Origin: Rhodovibrio salinarum DSM 9154
GTDB taxonomy: Bacteria > Pseudomonadota > Alphaproteobacteria > Kiloniellales > Rhodovibrionaceae
Direction of reading: 5' to 3'
DNA: 64,000 nt
NCBI RefSeq assembly: GCF_000515255.1
Contig: NZ_KI911559.1
Coordinates: forward strand, 716,149-780,148
Shown here: piece after piece, positions 1 through 9,551 of the stretch
Layout: every line of letters begins with the position of its first letter
Numbering within the stretch: the first letter of the stretch is position 1
Position numbers and translations under genes: made by a program
The notes under the pieces: model-generated
Database searches by the model: none
Told to the model about the DNA's origin: nothing
What the model saw: only the letters and a program-made list of their open reading frames with translations

Positions 1-446
1 ATCTTCTCCGGGGCCCAGTGCTGAGCCAGTCTTATCAGCGCCGGCACGCAGCCGTCGAGCCAGAAGATATCGCCGTTGAGCACGTAAAAGTGCTCCTCGC
101 CCAGCTTGTCGAGCGCGTTCAGCACGCCCGCCCCGGTGTCGAGCGGCGTGTCCGCCTCGCGGCTGATCTCGATCGCTGGCGGTCCGGACCGCGCGGCGAG
201 ATGGGATTCGAGCTTGTCCGCCAGATGGTGGCTGTTGACCACGACCCGCTCGACGCCCGCGTCCGCCAGACGGTCGAGGGTGCGATCGATCATCGGCCGC
301 CCCATCACCTCCACCATCGGCTTGGGCGTTTCGTCGGTGATCGGGCGCATGCGCTTGCCATAGCCCGCAGCCAGGACCATCGCTGTTTTCGGCGCTGCGG
401 TCGCGTCGACGGTGGACTGGGGCGCGGCGGAGGTCGGCTCACTCAT
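1..446 (-). CDS. murU: MurU-like nucleotidyltransferase, N-terminal part (cut by window edge)
   Basis: Translating the minus strand from ATG at 446 gives an uninterrupted 148-residue fragment that runs off the left edge. It opens with the sugar-nucleotidyltransferase signature MVLAAGYGKRMRPITDETPK (residues 23-42) and later has VLNGDIFW, which holds the metal-binding Asp of this fold. The family includes MurNAc-1-phosphate uridylyltransferase and mannose-1-phosphate guanylyltransferase. Its start overlaps the stop of the upstream sugar kinase by four bases (ATGA), so the two are probably translationally coupled. That pairing is the AmgK-MurU recycling route, which turns MurNAc into UDP-MurNAc in the cytoplasm and bypasses MurA/MurB. 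Substrate choice is inferred from the neighbour, not from residues. Confidence 0.8.
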   Translation of the reverse strand, partial: MSEPTSAAPQSTVDATAAPKTAMVLAAGYGKRMRPITDETPKPMVEVMGRPMIDRTLDRLADAGVERVVVNSHHLADKLESHLAARSGPPAIEISREADTPLDTGAGVLNALDKLGEEHFYVLNGDIFWLDGCVPALIRLAQHWAPEK

Positions 447-1462
447 TCGGCTGTCTCCGGGGGGATCACCCGTTGGGTCCGGGGCAGATTGACGTTGAAC
501 CAGGCATATACAGGCTCAAGCGCCGGCGCGCTCAGCGCCCGGTTCAAGAGGCGCCAAAGCCGTGGGATGTGCGCAAGATAGCCGCTCTTGCCGTCGCGCC
601 GCGCGAGCCGGGTGAAGATGCCGATCACCTTGGCGTGGCGTTGCGCGGCGATCACGGTATAGGCGATGCGCGCATCCTGCGCATCCAGCTCCGGGAAGGC
701 GGCGAGGTAGCGCTGCAGCATGCTCTCCTCGATCTCCGGCGGTACGTCGCGCCGGGCGTCCTGCAGCAGGGAGGCAAGGTCATACAGCGGGCTGCCGATC
801 ACCGCATCCTGGAAATCCAGCAAGCCGCAGGCGGCCGTGCCTTCGCGGCCGTCCAGGAGCATCAGATTCTCAGGGAAGAAATCGCGCAGCACCAGGGTGT
901 TCGGATGAGCGTGCACGCGTGCCAACGCTTCTTGCCAGGCGTTGCGGTAGGCTTCGCGTTGGCTCGCGTCCGGTGTCAGGCCGATGGCCGGCATGTACCA
1001 GTCGAGCAGCAGGTTGGCTTCCCGGTCGATCAACAGGGCGTCGTCGTAGAGGGGCAGGTGCGCCTCCAGATGCGGCCCGGCCTCGCGCCAGGCGCGCTGC
1101 AGATCAATCAGCGTGTCGGTGGCCAAGCGATACAGCGGCTCCTGCTGCGTCGTTCCCTCAAGCTGCTTGCTAAACGTCTGGTCGCCGAAATCCTCCAGCA
1201 GCAGCAGACCGGCGTCCAGATCGCTTGCCAGGACCCGGGGCGCGGACAGTCCAAGCGACTGCAGCAACTGGGCCACATCGCGGAAGGCGGTGACGTTCTC
1301 CTGCGGGGGCGGTGCGTCCATCAGCACGGCCTGCGTGCCGTTCACCGCGTGCAGCCGTTCGTAGCGCCGGAACGACGCGTCGCCGGCGAGCATCGTCCGC
1401 TCGGCCGCGCCCCAACCGGCGTGGTCAAGAAAGGCGGCGATCGCCTTCTCGCGCGCGCTCAT
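443..1462 (-). CDS. amgK: AmgK-like N-acetylmuramate/N-acetylglucosamine anomeric kinase
   Basis: This 339-residue protein is an aminoglycoside-phosphotransferase-fold kinase. It has the catalytic loop VLRDFFPENLML (HxDxxxxN-like, with Arg replacing His) and the following GLLDFQDAVIGSPLYDLA segment that holds the metal-binding Asp. In the AmgK family the enzyme phosphorylates the anomeric carbon of MurNAc or GlcNAc recovered from the wall. It lies between tsaE and murU on the same strand, an arrangement I recognise from many alphaproteobacteria. The gap to tsaE is 36 bases and the overlap with murU is four. I chose the ATG at 1462 because it opens the conserved N-terminus. The substrate is inferred from the murU partner. 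Confidence 0.8.
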   Translation of the reverse strand: MSAREKAIAAFLDHAGWGAAERTMLAGDASFRRYERLHAVNGTQAVLMDAPPPQENVTAFRDVAQLLQSLGLSAPRVLASDLDAGLLLLEDFGDQTFSKQLEGTTQQEPLYRLATDTLIDLQRAWREAGPHLEAHLPLYDDALLIDREANLLLDWYMPAIGLTPDASQREAYRNAWQEALARVHAHPNTLVLRDFFPENLMLLDGREGTAACGLLDFQDAVIGSPLYDLASLLQDARRDVPPEIEESMLQRYLAAFPELDAQDARIAYTVIAAQRHAKVIGIFTRLARRDGKSGYLAHIPRLWRLLNRALSAPALEPVYAWFNVNLPRTQRVIPPETAE

Positions 1463-1498
1463 CGTCTGGTCCCCTGCTTACCGCGTTCGAAGGTCGGG

Positions 1499-2056
1499 TC
1501 AGCCGGTCCGGCCGTCCCGCGTCTGACCCTGGGCCTCGTCGCTGTCGGCCAGTGTGTCGATCCGCTCCTGCCAACCCGCGCCGCCCTGCAACACCGCAAC
1601 CCGGCCGGTGCCGGCCTGATCATAGACCAGGGTGGCGTCCAGGCGCGTGCTGGGCAGCCGCGCGCCCAGCCGGTCCGGCCACTCGACCAGCACCAGTCCT
1701 TCGGCCAGGGCCTCTTCCCATCCCAGTTCGTCGACCTCGTCCGGGTCGCCCAACCGGTAGAGGTCGAAGTGCCAGACGGTGAGCGGCGCGCCATCGGCGC
1801 TTTGGCGGTCGTAGGTCTGCACCAGCGTGAAGGTCGGGCTCGGCACCTCTTCGTCCGAAGCGTCGGTGCCCTGGTGGTCGCGGAGCGCACCGATCAGTGC
1901 ACGGGCGAGCGCGGTCTTGCCCGCGCCCAGATCGCCGGTCAACGCGATCAGGTCGCCAGGATGTACGATCCCGGCCAGCCGCCGGCCCAACGCCTGGGTG
2001 TCGGCCGGCTGTGGCAGGGGGATCGAAAGCGCTTCGGCACCGGATGATTCGGCCAT
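1499..2056 (-). CDS. tsaE: TsaE, tRNA threonylcarbamoyladenosine biosynthesis ATPase
   Basis: This 185-residue protein carries the Walker A motif GDLGAGKT and the TsaE signatures SPTFTLVQTY and HFDLYRL, followed by GLVLVEWPDRLG. TsaE is the ATPase that works with TsaB and TsaD to install t6A37 on ANN-decoding tRNAs in the cytoplasm. An in-frame start exists at 2095, but its extra residues are Gly/Arg-rich and unlike the family, so ATG at 2056 is preferred. The C-terminus is a little longer than average. It is the first gene of a tsaE-amgK-murU run and sits head to head with the ferredoxin reductase gene. Confidence 0.92.
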   Translation of the reverse strand: MAESSGAEALSIPLPQPADTQALGRRLAGIVHPGDLIALTGDLGAGKTALARALIGALRDHQGTDASDEEVPSPTFTLVQTYDRQSADGAPLTVWHFDLYRLGDPDEVDELGWEEALAEGLVLVEWPDRLGARLPSTRLDATLVYDQAGTGRVAVLQGGAGWQERIDTLADSDEAQGQTRDGRTG

Positions 2057-2231
2057 CACGCGCCCGGTTGTACCGCCCCGTCGCCAGCCCGGCAACCTGC
2101 GTACCTCGCGTGTCTGAACCCTGTGTGGCTATGTCGGCGGTGCGCCTTGCCAAGCCGGAACCGCCTCGCCATCTTGCGCAGCCGGACGCGGGGCGGTGGC
2201 GCCTCAACAAACGCCTTGGACGCGAGAGACG

Positions 2232-3275
2232 ATGAGCGACAGCCGGATCGAGACGGACGTGGTGATCGTGGGCGCGGGGCCGGTCGGCCTGTTCGCGGTG
2301 TTCGAGCTTGGCATGCTTGGCCTGCGCGCCCAGCTGGTGGATTCGCTCGCCGGCCTGGGTGGGCAGTGCCAGGCGCTTTATCCCGAGAAACCGATCTACG
2401 ACATCCCCGGTTATCCCAAGATTCTGGCCGGCGAATTGATCGAACGGCTGGCCGAGCAGGCGGCGCCCTTCCAGCCCGGCTATCACTTGGAGCAACGCGT
2501 CGAAACGGTGCAGCCGACCGAGGCGGGCCGCTGGCGCGTAGTCTCCAGTGCGGGCACGGAGATCGATTGCGGCGCGGTGATCGTCGCCGCAGGGGTTGGC
2601 GCGTTCGGTCCGAACCGGCCGCCCTTGGACGGTTTGTACGACTATGAGGGCCAGGGCCCTGGAGCCGGGGTGCATTACCTTGTCAGCCGGCGGGAGGATT
2701 TCCGCGACAAACGGCTGGTGATCGCCGGCGGCGGCGACAGCGCGCTGGACTGGACGCTGTCGTTGTCGGACCTCGCGGCGAAGATCTATGTCGTCCACCG
2801 CCGGGACAAGTTCCGCGCCGCGCCGGAAAGCGTGCGCGAGATGCGGCGGCTGGCCGACGATCCGGCGAGCCCGGTGGAACTCGTCGTGCCTTACCAGCTG
2901 CACGGGCTGAGCGGCGAGGCTGGCCGTCTGTCCGGTGTCGACGTCGCCACGCTGGAGGGTGAGGTCCGCCGGCTGGAAGCGGACGCGCTGCTGCCTTTCT
3001 TCGGCCTGTCGATGAATTTGGGTCCGATCGCCGAATGGGGCTTGGACTTGGAGCGCGGCAGCCTGAAGGTGGACCCTGCGGCCTGCGAGACCTCAACGCC
3101 CGGCATCTACGCGATCGGCGATATTGCGAGCTATCCCGGCAAGCTGAAGCTGATCCTGAGCGGCTTTTCCGAAGCGGCGCTGGCCGCGCATGCGATCTAC
3201 GCCCGTCTCAACCCGGATACGCCGCTGCACTGGGAGCATTCCACCACCAAGGGCGTGCCTGGCTTCGGTGCGTAG
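2232..3275 (+). CDS. Ferredoxin/flavodoxin-NADP reductase, thioredoxin-reductase-like type
   Basis: This 347-residue flavoprotein has an N-terminal FAD-binding VVIVGAGPVGLFAVFELG, an NADP-binding VIAGGGDSALDWTL in the middle, and a late FAD segment ending PGIYAIGDIASYPGKLKL. It lacks the CxxC pair of thioredoxin reductase, which fits the YumC/homodimeric ferredoxin-NADP reductase family that passes electrons between NADPH and ferredoxin. ATG at 2232 follows GAGAGACG and starts the conserved N-terminus; an earlier ATG at 2196 adds twelve residues of unlikely sequence. It is a single gene lying opposite to its neighbours, ending only six bases from the convergent end of divL. Confidence 0.9.
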   Translation: MSDSRIETDVVIVGAGPVGLFAVFELGMLGLRAQLVDSLAGLGGQCQALYPEKPIYDIPGYPKILAGELIERLAEQAAPFQPGYHLEQRVETVQPTEAGRWRVVSSAGTEIDCGAVIVAAGVGAFGPNRPPLDGLYDYEGQGPGAGVHYLVSRREDFRDKRLVIAGGGDSALDWTLSLSDLAAKIYVVHRRDKFRAAPESVREMRRLADDPASPVELVVPYQLHGLSGEAGRLSGVDVATLEGEVRRLEADALLPFFGLSMNLGPIAEWGLDLERGSLKVDPAACETSTPGIYAIGDIASYPGKLKLILSGFSEAALAAHAIYARLNPDTPLHWEHSTTKGVPGFGA

Positions 3276-3281
3276 GCAGCT

Positions 3282-5654
3282 CTACTTCGTTGACGAGCCC
3301 GGGGGCGGAGCGGATTCGGAGGTGGAGTCGTCGGTGATCTGAGCCACCCCCGCCACCGGGAGGTGGCAGGTAACGCGGGTGCCCCTATCTGGGGCGCTGG
3401 TCAGTTCCACCCAACCGCCGTGCAGTTCGATCAGGCTCTTCACCAGCGACAGGCCGAGCCCGGCACCGGTCTTGCGCGGTTGGCCGCGAACGAACTTGTG
3501 GAAGACGTTCGCCTGATCCTCCTGCGGAATGCCGACACCGGTATCGATCACCGATAGATCCAGTGTTTCGCCGTCCCGCGCGGCGCGCAGCGTGACCTTG
3601 CCCTTGTCGGGGGTGAAGTTGAAGGCGTTGGAGACCAGGTTGAACAGCGCCTGCTTGAGGCGGCGTGGATCGCCTGTAATCGTGCCGATTCCCTCCGGAC
3701 AGTCGATTGCCAGCTCGATGCCACGGCTGTGTGCGCGCTCGCGGGCGATCGCCTGCAGGTCGGCGAGCAGCTGGCGCGGGTCGATCTCCTGGGTTTCGAG
3801 TTCCAGGTAGCCCGCCTCGATCGAGGCGAGGTCCAGGATGTCGTTGATGAGGCCGATCAGGCGCTGGGAAGACTGGACGATCGCCCCGGCGTAGTCGTGC
3901 TGTCGGTCGTTCAATTCGCCGAAGTACTGGTTCTCCAATATCTCCGCGAAACCGACGATGGCGTTGAGCGGCGTGCGCAGTTCGTAGGAAATGTTGGCGA
4001 TGAACTCGGACTTCAGCCGGTCGGCGGTCTCCAGCGCTTCCGCCTGCTCGCGCAGTGCGCGCTGGACGCGGATCGAATCGCTGATGTCGAGATAGGTGAA
4101 CAGGCTCTGTCCGTCGGGCAGCGGCACCTGCGCCCAGTCGATCACCGCGCCGTCCGGGCGTTCGATCCGGCCGGTCTGGCTGTCCGGCTCGGTGGCCCGG
4201 CCGACCAATTTTTCCAGGACCTGCGGCCAGTCTTCATCGGCGATGTTGAACTGTGGCCGGGCGGCCTCGGCGACGGCGCGCACGTGCGGACGTTCGCCCA
4301 GCTGCTCCATCGGCATGTGCCACAACTGGACAAACGCCTTGTTGTACAGAGCCAGTCGGCCGTCCGATCCGAACACGGCGACCGCCTCGTACAGGTTCTC
4401 GATCGTCTCGCGCTGGACGTCGATCAGGGTGTTGAAGCCGCGTTCGAGCGCCAGGCGGTCGGTGACGTCCTCCAGCATGGTCAGCACGCCGCCGAACGGG
4501 TGCGGGGAGATTGTGTACTTCAGCGTGGTGCCGTCGGGACGATGCAGCAGCTCTTCTTCCGTCTGCACCACCGAGCGCATCGCCTCCACCTGCTCGCGCT
4601 TGAAAGCGGGGAAGTTCGGCTGCTCCGGGAGCTGGCGCTTTTCGCGCAAGGCTTCCAGCAAGTCGTTCAGGTGGGGCTCGCCATCCAGGAAGGCGTCGTC
4701 CAGGCCCCACAGTTCGGCATAGGCGCCATTGTAGAACTTGATTCGCAGGTCAGAGCCGTAGATCGCGATCGCGGTCGATAGGGTCTCCAACACTTCGGCC
4801 TGGGCGGAGACCGTGCGCGACAGCTCGTCCTGCAGCTCTTCCGTCTCGGTGCGGTCGATCGCCAGCCCAACCAGGCCGTTGGCCGTGCCGTCCGTGCCGC
4901 TCAGCGGCACTTCGATCAGCTCCATCAGCCGACGCTTGCCGGCGACCACGACATGGTGGTGCTCGCTTTCCATTCGCCCGCTGCTACGCGCGCGTTCCGC
5001 GAGCGCCCGGCCGATCTCGGACAGGGAATCGCCCAGCAGCTCGGCGTTCTCCGCGACCGCCTGGCTGCGCGGACGCTCGACCGCGCGGGCGTAGGGATCG
5101 TTGCAGTCGACCAGCCGGAGGTCATTGCCGCGTCGCCAGATCGGGATCGGCACGGCATTCAGGATCTGGACAAGCAGGTCCCGGGTGGCCGCGGCGTCGC
5201 TGGCACGGTGCGCGCTGTCGGTGACGTCGGAAAACCAGATCGCCGGTCCGGGGGTATGTGCCCGGCCTTCGGCGCGCAGCGTGCGGCTTCCGTCGGCAGT
5301 CGTGAGGGTCAGGACAAACGGTGTGCTGTCGGCGCGTAGGGCCTTGGCGGCCATGTGCAGCCGTTCGCCATCAGAGGCGCTCAAGGCCCCGAGCACGGTA
5401 TCGAGGCCGGCACCGGCCGTCTTGATATCAAGCAGGTTCGCCATGCTGGCGGAAAGGCCTGCGCGTGGTCCGTCGAAGGCGTAGAAGCCGTTTGGGGCAT
5501 TCGCCACCAGCGCACTGAGCGCGTTGCGGTCCGCCTCGATGCGCGCGCGACGCTGTTCCTCGGCCTGCCAGCGCAGTCGGTAGCCGATTGCCACCAGCGC
5601 GACCGCAATCACGGTCAGTAAGCCCAGCGTGATGGCAACCCAAATTCCGGTCAT
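3282..5654 (-). CDS. divL: DivL, tyrosine-containing PAS histidine-kinase homologue
   Basis: This is a 790-residue membrane-anchored sensor. Residues 3-22 form one transmembrane helix, followed by a run of PAS-like regions (about 45-525), a dimerisation domain and an ATPase domain with VIDTGVGIP and GAGLGLSLV. The H-box reads ANISYELRTPLNA, so the usual phospho-accepting His is Tyr557; the codon at 3984-3986 is TAC on this strand. That substitution is the hallmark of DivL, which in Caulobacter (Tyr550) binds DivK~P and steers CckA and hence CtrA. ATG at 5654 gives the hydrophobic N-terminus; the open frame continues upstream to 5849 with Pro/Arg-rich residues that I left out. It follows ahcY on the same strand. 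Confidence 0.93.
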   Translation of the reverse strand: MTGIWVAITLGLLTVIAVALVAIGYRLRWQAEEQRRARIEADRNALSALVANAPNGFYAFDGPRAGLSASMANLLDIKTAGAGLDTVLGALSASDGERLHMAAKALRADSTPFVLTLTTADGSRTLRAEGRAHTPGPAIWFSDVTDSAHRASDAAATRDLLVQILNAVPIPIWRRGNDLRLVDCNDPYARAVERPRSQAVAENAELLGDSLSEIGRALAERARSSGRMESEHHHVVVAGKRRLMELIEVPLSGTDGTANGLVGLAIDRTETEELQDELSRTVSAQAEVLETLSTAIAIYGSDLRIKFYNGAYAELWGLDDAFLDGEPHLNDLLEALREKRQLPEQPNFPAFKREQVEAMRSVVQTEEELLHRPDGTTLKYTISPHPFGGVLTMLEDVTDRLALERGFNTLIDVQRETIENLYEAVAVFGSDGRLALYNKAFVQLWHMPMEQLGERPHVRAVAEAARPQFNIADEDWPQVLEKLVGRATEPDSQTGRIERPDGAVIDWAQVPLPDGQSLFTYLDISDSIRVQRALREQAEALETADRLKSEFIANISYELRTPLNAIVGFAEILENQYFGELNDRQHDYAGAIVQSSQRLIGLINDILDLASIEAGYLELETQEIDPRQLLADLQAIARERAHSRGIELAIDCPEGIGTITGDPRRLKQALFNLVSNAFNFTPDKGKVTLRAARDGETLDLSVIDTGVGIPQEDQANVFHKFVRGQPRKTGAGLGLSLVKSLIELHGGWVELTSAPDRGTRVTCHLPVAGVAQITDDSTSESAPPPGSSTK

Positions 5655-5878
5655 CGCGAACGTCGAACGACCGGTTGACTGATACTGGTCAAAGCGTACC
5701 TGCGGTTGTTTATCTGTGGCGCTCGGACTTGGCCGTTCCGGGCGCGTCCCCCAGTTTCCGTCAAAACGAGGCCCCCGCGTTTCCCGTGGCGAGTGTGACG
5801 CCGGCCAGGGATAGGTACAAGGGGGGCTGGATAGCGAAAAAGGCCCCACGACTGGCGAGTTCTGACGATGAGGCGGCT

Positions 5879-5914
5879 AGGGCCGGCTGGACCGTGATCA
5901 TCCAACCGGCCCCG
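5879..5914 (-). terminator. Hairpin downstream of ahcY
   Basis: Just beyond the ahcY stop, the minus strand can fold GGGCCGGTTGGA against TCCAGCCGGCCC around a nine-base loop. There is no T-tract after it. It could be a factor-assisted terminator, an RNA 3' end stabiliser, or a processing site between ahcY and divL. Confidence 0.45.
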
Positions 5915-5930
5915 ACGTGGGTGTCGACGT

Positions 5931-7229
5931 CTAGTAGCGGTAGTGGTCGGGCTTGAAGGGACCGGTCTTGGGCACGCCGAGGTACTCGGCCTGCTGCTCG
6001 GTCATCTGCTCCAGCTTGACGCCGATCTTGGACAGGTGCAGCGAGGCGACCTTCTCGTCCAGGTGCTTGGGCAGCACGTAGACGTCGTGCTTGTAGTCCT
6101 TGGCGTTGTGCCAAAGCTCCATCTGCGCCATCACCTGGTTGGTGAAGCTCGCCGACATCACGAAACTCGGGTGGCCGGTGGCGTTACCCAGGTTCACCAG
6201 GCGGCCCTCCGACAGCACGATCAGCCGCTTGCCGTCCGGGAACTCGACCTCGTCGACCTGCGGCTTGATGTTGTCCCACTTGAAGTTCTTCAGCCCGTCG
6301 ATCTGGATCTCGTTGTCGAAGTGGCCGATGTTGCAGACGATCGCCCGGTCCTTCATCGCCCGCATGTGGTCGACCGTGATCACGTCGACGTTGCCCGTCG
6401 CGGTGACGAAGATGTCGGCCAGCGGCGCCGCCTCCTCCATCGTCGTCACCTCGTAGCCTTCCATCGCCGCCTGCAGCGCGCAGATCGGGTCAACCTCGGT
6501 CACCATCACCCGGCAGCCGGCATTGCGCAGGCTCTGCGCCGAGCCCTTGCCGACGTCGCCGAAGCCGGCCACCAGCGCCCGCTTGCCGGCCATCATCACG
6601 TCGGTGCCCCGGCGGATGCCGTCGACCAGGCTCTCACGGCAGCCGTAGATGTTGTCGAACTTACTCTTGGTCACGCTGTCGTTGACGTTGATCGCCGGGC
6701 ACAGCAGCTCGCCCTTGCGCGCCATCTGGTACAGGCGTGCCACGCCCGTCGTGGTCTCCTCCGACAGCCCCTTGACCTGCTCCTTCAGCAGCTCCGGGAA
6801 CTTCTCGTGCATCATCGCGGTCAGGTCGCCGCCGTCGTCCAGGATCATGTTCGGACGCCAGCCGTCCGGACCCACGATCGTCTGCTCGATCGCCCACCAG
6901 AAGCTGTCCTCGTCCATCCCCTTCCAGGCGAACACCGGCACCCCGGCCGCGGCCACCGCCGCCGCCGCCTGGTCCTGGGTCGAGAAGATGTTGCACGACG
7001 ACCAGCGCACTTCCGCGCCCAACGCCGTCAGCGTCTCGATCAACACCGCCGTCTGCACCGTCATGTGCAGGCAGCCCGCAATCCGCGCCCCCTGCAGCGG
7101 CTTCGACGCCCCGTACTCCTCGCGCAGCGCCATCAAACCCGGCATCTCCGTCTGCGCGATCTCGATCTCCTTGCGACCCCACTCCGCAAGCTTGATGTCC
7201 GCTACCTTGTAGTCCTGCTGGTCGGCCAT
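5931..7229 (-). CDS. ahcY: Adenosylhomocysteinase
   Basis: This 432-residue enzyme hydrolyses S-adenosyl-homocysteine to adenosine and homocysteine in the cytoplasm, clearing the product that inhibits methyltransferases. Visible signatures are the NAD-binding loop [16 protein letters not shown], the segment ATGNVDVIT, and the C-terminal KPDHYRY that ends all family members. The frame is open far upstream (to 7394), but residues before [18 protein letters not shown] are Arg/Pro-rich and not family-like, so ATG at 7229 is the start. A strong inverted repeat lies in its leader (7298-7338). It follows the EI gene with a gap of about 200 bases and precedes divL. Confidence 0.97.
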   Translation of the reverse strand: MADQQDYKVADIKLAEWGRKEIEIAQTEMPGLMALREEYGASKPLQGARIAGCLHMTVQTAVLIETLTALGAEVRWSSCNIFSTQDQAAAAVAAAGVPVFAWKGMDEDSFWWAIEQTIVGPDGWRPNMILDDGGDLTAMMHEKFPELLKEQVKGLSEETTTGVARLYQMARKGELLCPAINVNDSVTKSKFDNIYGCRESLVDGIRRGTDVMMAGKRALVAGFGDVGKGSAQSLRNAGCRVMVTEVDPICALQAAMEGYEVTTMEEAAPLADIFVTATGNVDVITVDHMRAMKDRAIVCNIGHFDNEIQIDGLKNFKWDNIKPQVDEVEFPDGKRLIVLSEGRLVNLGNATGHPSFVMSASFTNQVMAQMELWHNAKDYKHDVYVLPKHLDEKVASLHLSKIGVKLEQMTEQQAEYLGVPKTGPFKPDHYRY

Positions 7230-7297
7230 GATCGGGGCGACTCCTTCCCGTTCGATTGAGTATCGGCTGCCGTGTTGGACGGCGCCGCCGGTCCGGC

Positions 7298-7338
7298 GCG
7301 GTATCGCGCGGCCGTTCGGGACGGGGGCGCGATACCGC
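7298..7338 (-). promoter_or_regulatory. Perfect 12-bp inverted repeat in the ahcY leader
   Basis: GCGGTATCGCGC (7298-7309) and GCGCGATACCGC (7327-7338) are exact reverse complements separated by 17 bases. The element sits 69 to 109 bases upstream of the ahcY start and after the EI stop. No T-tract follows it on the minus strand. I compared the region with the SAH riboswitch consensus I know and saw no match. It may be an operator, an RNA hairpin controlling ahcY, or the EI terminator. Confidence 0.5.
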
Positions 7339-7434
7339 GGCACGCGGGGCGGCATTTGCGAGGCTGAAATAGCAGGCTGCCGCGATGCCGGCAAGCTGCC
7401 GTACGGTGTGCGGTTATCCGGGCGGGACAGGCGG

Positions 7435-9270
7435 TTATCCGGCGAAGTCGTCCAACAGGGCGGCGATCCGACCGGTGTCGTGCTGATCCATGATCGCCAT
7501 GGCGCGGTGGCTGGCCGCGCGCATCTCGAGTTGTCGCACGCGCTGCTTCACCCGCGGCAGCGATGCGGAGGACATCGACAGGTCGCGCACCCCCAGCCCC
7601 AGGAACAGTGGGGTGTAGCGTGGATCGCCTGCCATCTCCCCGCACACCGAGACTGGAATGCCGGCGCGCAGTGCCGCTTCCACGGCGAACTGGATCAATC
7701 GCAATACGGCCGGATGCAGCGGGTTGTAGAGGTGTGCGACCCGTTCCTCGCCGCGATCGATGGCGAGTGTGTACATCGTCAGGTCGTTGGTGCCGATGGC
7801 AAAGAAGTCGGACACGCCAGCCAGCGCGTCCGCCGACAGCGCCGCGCCCGGTACCTCGATCATCGCGCCCAAGGGGGGCAGGGGATCCGGCACTTGTTCG
7901 CCGCGGCGGACCAACTCACGGGCGACCTCGTGCAAGGCCTTGCGGGCCTCGCGCATCTCGTTGGTGCTGGATACCATCGGCAGCAGGATTCGCACCGGCC
8001 CATGTCGGGCCGCGCGGAGCATCGCGGCCAACTGCGTATCCAGTAGGTCGCGCTGCTTCAAGCTGAGCCGGATCGCGCGCAGCCCGAGCGCCGGGTTTAC
8101 GGACTCGCCCAGTTGGTTGCCCAGCGACCAGGCCAGCTTTTCCCCGCCCACGTCGAGCGTGCGCACGGTCACGGGGTGGCCCTTCATGGTCTCCAGGATC
8201 TGGCGGATCGCCTGGTATTGTTCCTCCTCGCCGGGCAGATCCTCCCGGTTCATATAGAGGAATTCGGTGCGCAGGAGACCGACGCCCTCCGCGCCTGCGG
8301 CGATCGCCTGGTCGCTCTCGCGCGGCAACTCGATGTTCGCTTGCAGGGTGATCCGATGCTGGTCGCGGGTCACCGCCGGGAGATCGCGCAGCGTCGCCAG
8401 TTGCCGCGCCTCGCGCTTCATCTCCGCCAGCCGCGCGCGATAGCGCGTCAGGCGGGCTTCCGTCGGGTTGACGATCACCCGCCCGCGCGAGCCGTCGACG
8501 ATCACCTGCTCGCCCGGCAGCACCTGGCCCAGCAGGTCGGGCACGCCCAGCACGGCCGGCAGTCCGAGCGAGCGTGCCATGATCGCGGTGTGGCCCTCGG
8601 CGCCGCCCAGCACGGTGGCGAAGCCGCCGACCCGTTGCGGGTCCATCAACGCGGTGTCGGCCGGGGTGATCTCCTCGGCGATCACGATCGAGTTGGTTTC
8701 CAGGGTGTCGAAGGTTGTGAACGGCGCGTCCATCAGGTTGCGGACGATCCGCGCGCCGACCTCGCGAAACTCCGCCGCGCGCGCCTTCAGATAAGGATCG
8801 TCCATTTCCGCGAAGTTCTGGGCGATCCGCTCGATCTCGCCGGTGACCGCGCACTCGGCGTTGATGCACCGCTCGCGGATGCGCCGTTCGACGCCCGTGA
8901 TCAGCGACTGCGAGCGCAGCATCTGCAGATGCGCGTCCAGCAGGTAGCCGAGTTCTTCGGCGGCGGAGCCGTGCAGGCTCTCCGCTTTCGCGCGCACCTT
9001 GCCGAGTTGCTTGCGCGCCTTGCGCACGGCCGCGTCGAAACGCCCGACTTCGGCATCGATCTGATTTTCGGTGATGCAGTATTCGACGACTTTGAGGTCG
9101 CCGGTGTCGCGGACGTGCGACGGACCGATCGCCACGCCGGGCGATACGGCAAGGCCGGTGAACACCCGTTCGTCCCGCCCCTGGGGTCCCCGGTCCTGAG
9201 CCCCAGCCGTTGGCGCGCCGTTCGGGGCGGCGTCGTCGGGCGTTTGTCCATGGCGGGAACGTTCGGACAT
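7435..9270 (-). CDS. ptsI: Phosphoenolpyruvate-protein phosphotransferase, Enzyme I
   Basis: This 611-residue protein has the swivelling phosphohistidine domain with [19 protein letters not shown] (active His227), then the PEP-binding barrel with [40 protein letters not shown] and the catalytic-Cys loop [10 protein letters not shown]. It transfers phosphate from PEP to HPr in the cytoplasm. There is no GAF domain, so it is EI rather than nitrogen-type EI-Ntr. A charged, low-complexity stretch of about 35 residues precedes the family core. Its ATG overlaps the HPr stop by one base (TGATG). No sugar-specific EIIB or EIIC is present here, so its role is likely regulatory. Confidence 0.95.
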   Translation of the reverse strand: MSERSRHGQTPDDAAPNGAPTAGAQDRGPQGRDERVFTGLAVSPGVAIGPSHVRDTGDLKVVEYCITENQIDAEVGRFDAAVRKARKQLGKVRAKAESLHGSAAEELGYLLDAHLQMLRSQSLITGVERRIRERCINAECAVTGEIERIAQNFAEMDDPYLKARAAEFREVGARIVRNLMDAPFTTFDTLETNSIVIAEEITPADTALMDPQRVGGFATVLGGAEGHTAIMARSLGLPAVLGVPDLLGQVLPGEQVIVDGSRGRVIVNPTEARLTRYRARLAEMKREARQLATLRDLPAVTRDQHRITLQANIELPRESDQAIAAGAEGVGLLRTEFLYMNREDLPGEEEQYQAIRQILETMKGHPVTVRTLDVGGEKLAWSLGNQLGESVNPALGLRAIRLSLKQRDLLDTQLAAMLRAARHGPVRILLPMVSSTNEMREARKALHEVARELVRRGEQVPDPLPPLGAMIEVPGAALSADALAGVSDFFAIGTNDLTMYTLAIDRGEERVAHLYNPLHPAVLRLIQFAVEAALRAGIPVSVCGEMAGDPRYTPLFLGLGVRDLSMSSASLPRVKQRVRQLEMRAASHRAMAIMDQHDTGRIAALLDDFAG

Positions 9271-9551
9271 CAGTCCTCGTCGAACTTACGGTCGATCAAC
9301 TGCGCCAGCGCATTCAGCGCGCTCTCCGCGTCCGCGCCGGTGGCGTGCAGATCGATCTCGGTCCCCGGGCCAGCGGCCAGCATCATCAGGCCCATGATCG
9401 AGGTGCCGAGCACCTCGGTGTCGTCTTTCACCACCCGAACCTCGGCCGCGTATGCTTCAGCGGTCTTGACGAACTTGGCGGCGGCCCGGGCGTGCAGCCC
9501 ACGCTGGTTGCGGATGGTGACACGCCGCGCCTGGCTCGCGGCATCGGTCAT
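9270..9551 (-). CDS. ptsH: HPr phosphocarrier protein
   Basis: At 93 residues this is a normal-length HPr. NQRGLHARAAAKFV holds the EI-phosphorylated His20, and VLGTSIMGLMML holds Ser51, the site that HPr kinase uses. It relays phosphate from EI to EIIA. Both ends overlap neighbours (ATGA with the EIIA gene, TGATG with ptsI), so the three genes are a tightly coupled operon. The preserved Ser site agrees with hprK about 1.7 kb upstream. Confidence 0.96.
   Translation of the reverse strand: MTDAASQARRVTIRNQRGLHARAAAKFVKTAEAYAAEVRVVKDDTEVLGTSIMGLMMLAAGPGTEIDLHATGADAESALNALAQLIDRKFDED

Noticed and set aside
473-2047. 524-codon plus-strand open frame opposite amgK and tsaE
   Set aside because: The opposite strand encodes clear AmgK and TsaE proteins; this product is low-complexity and without motifs.
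5943-7259. 438-codon plus-strand frame
   Set aside because: It is a His/Leu/Val-rich shadow of ahcY.
7230-7434. SAH riboswitch before ahcY
   Set aside because: I looked for the conserved GAGGxGCGCTGCAA and GGCTCGG segments on the minus strand and did not find them; only an unassigned hairpin is reported.
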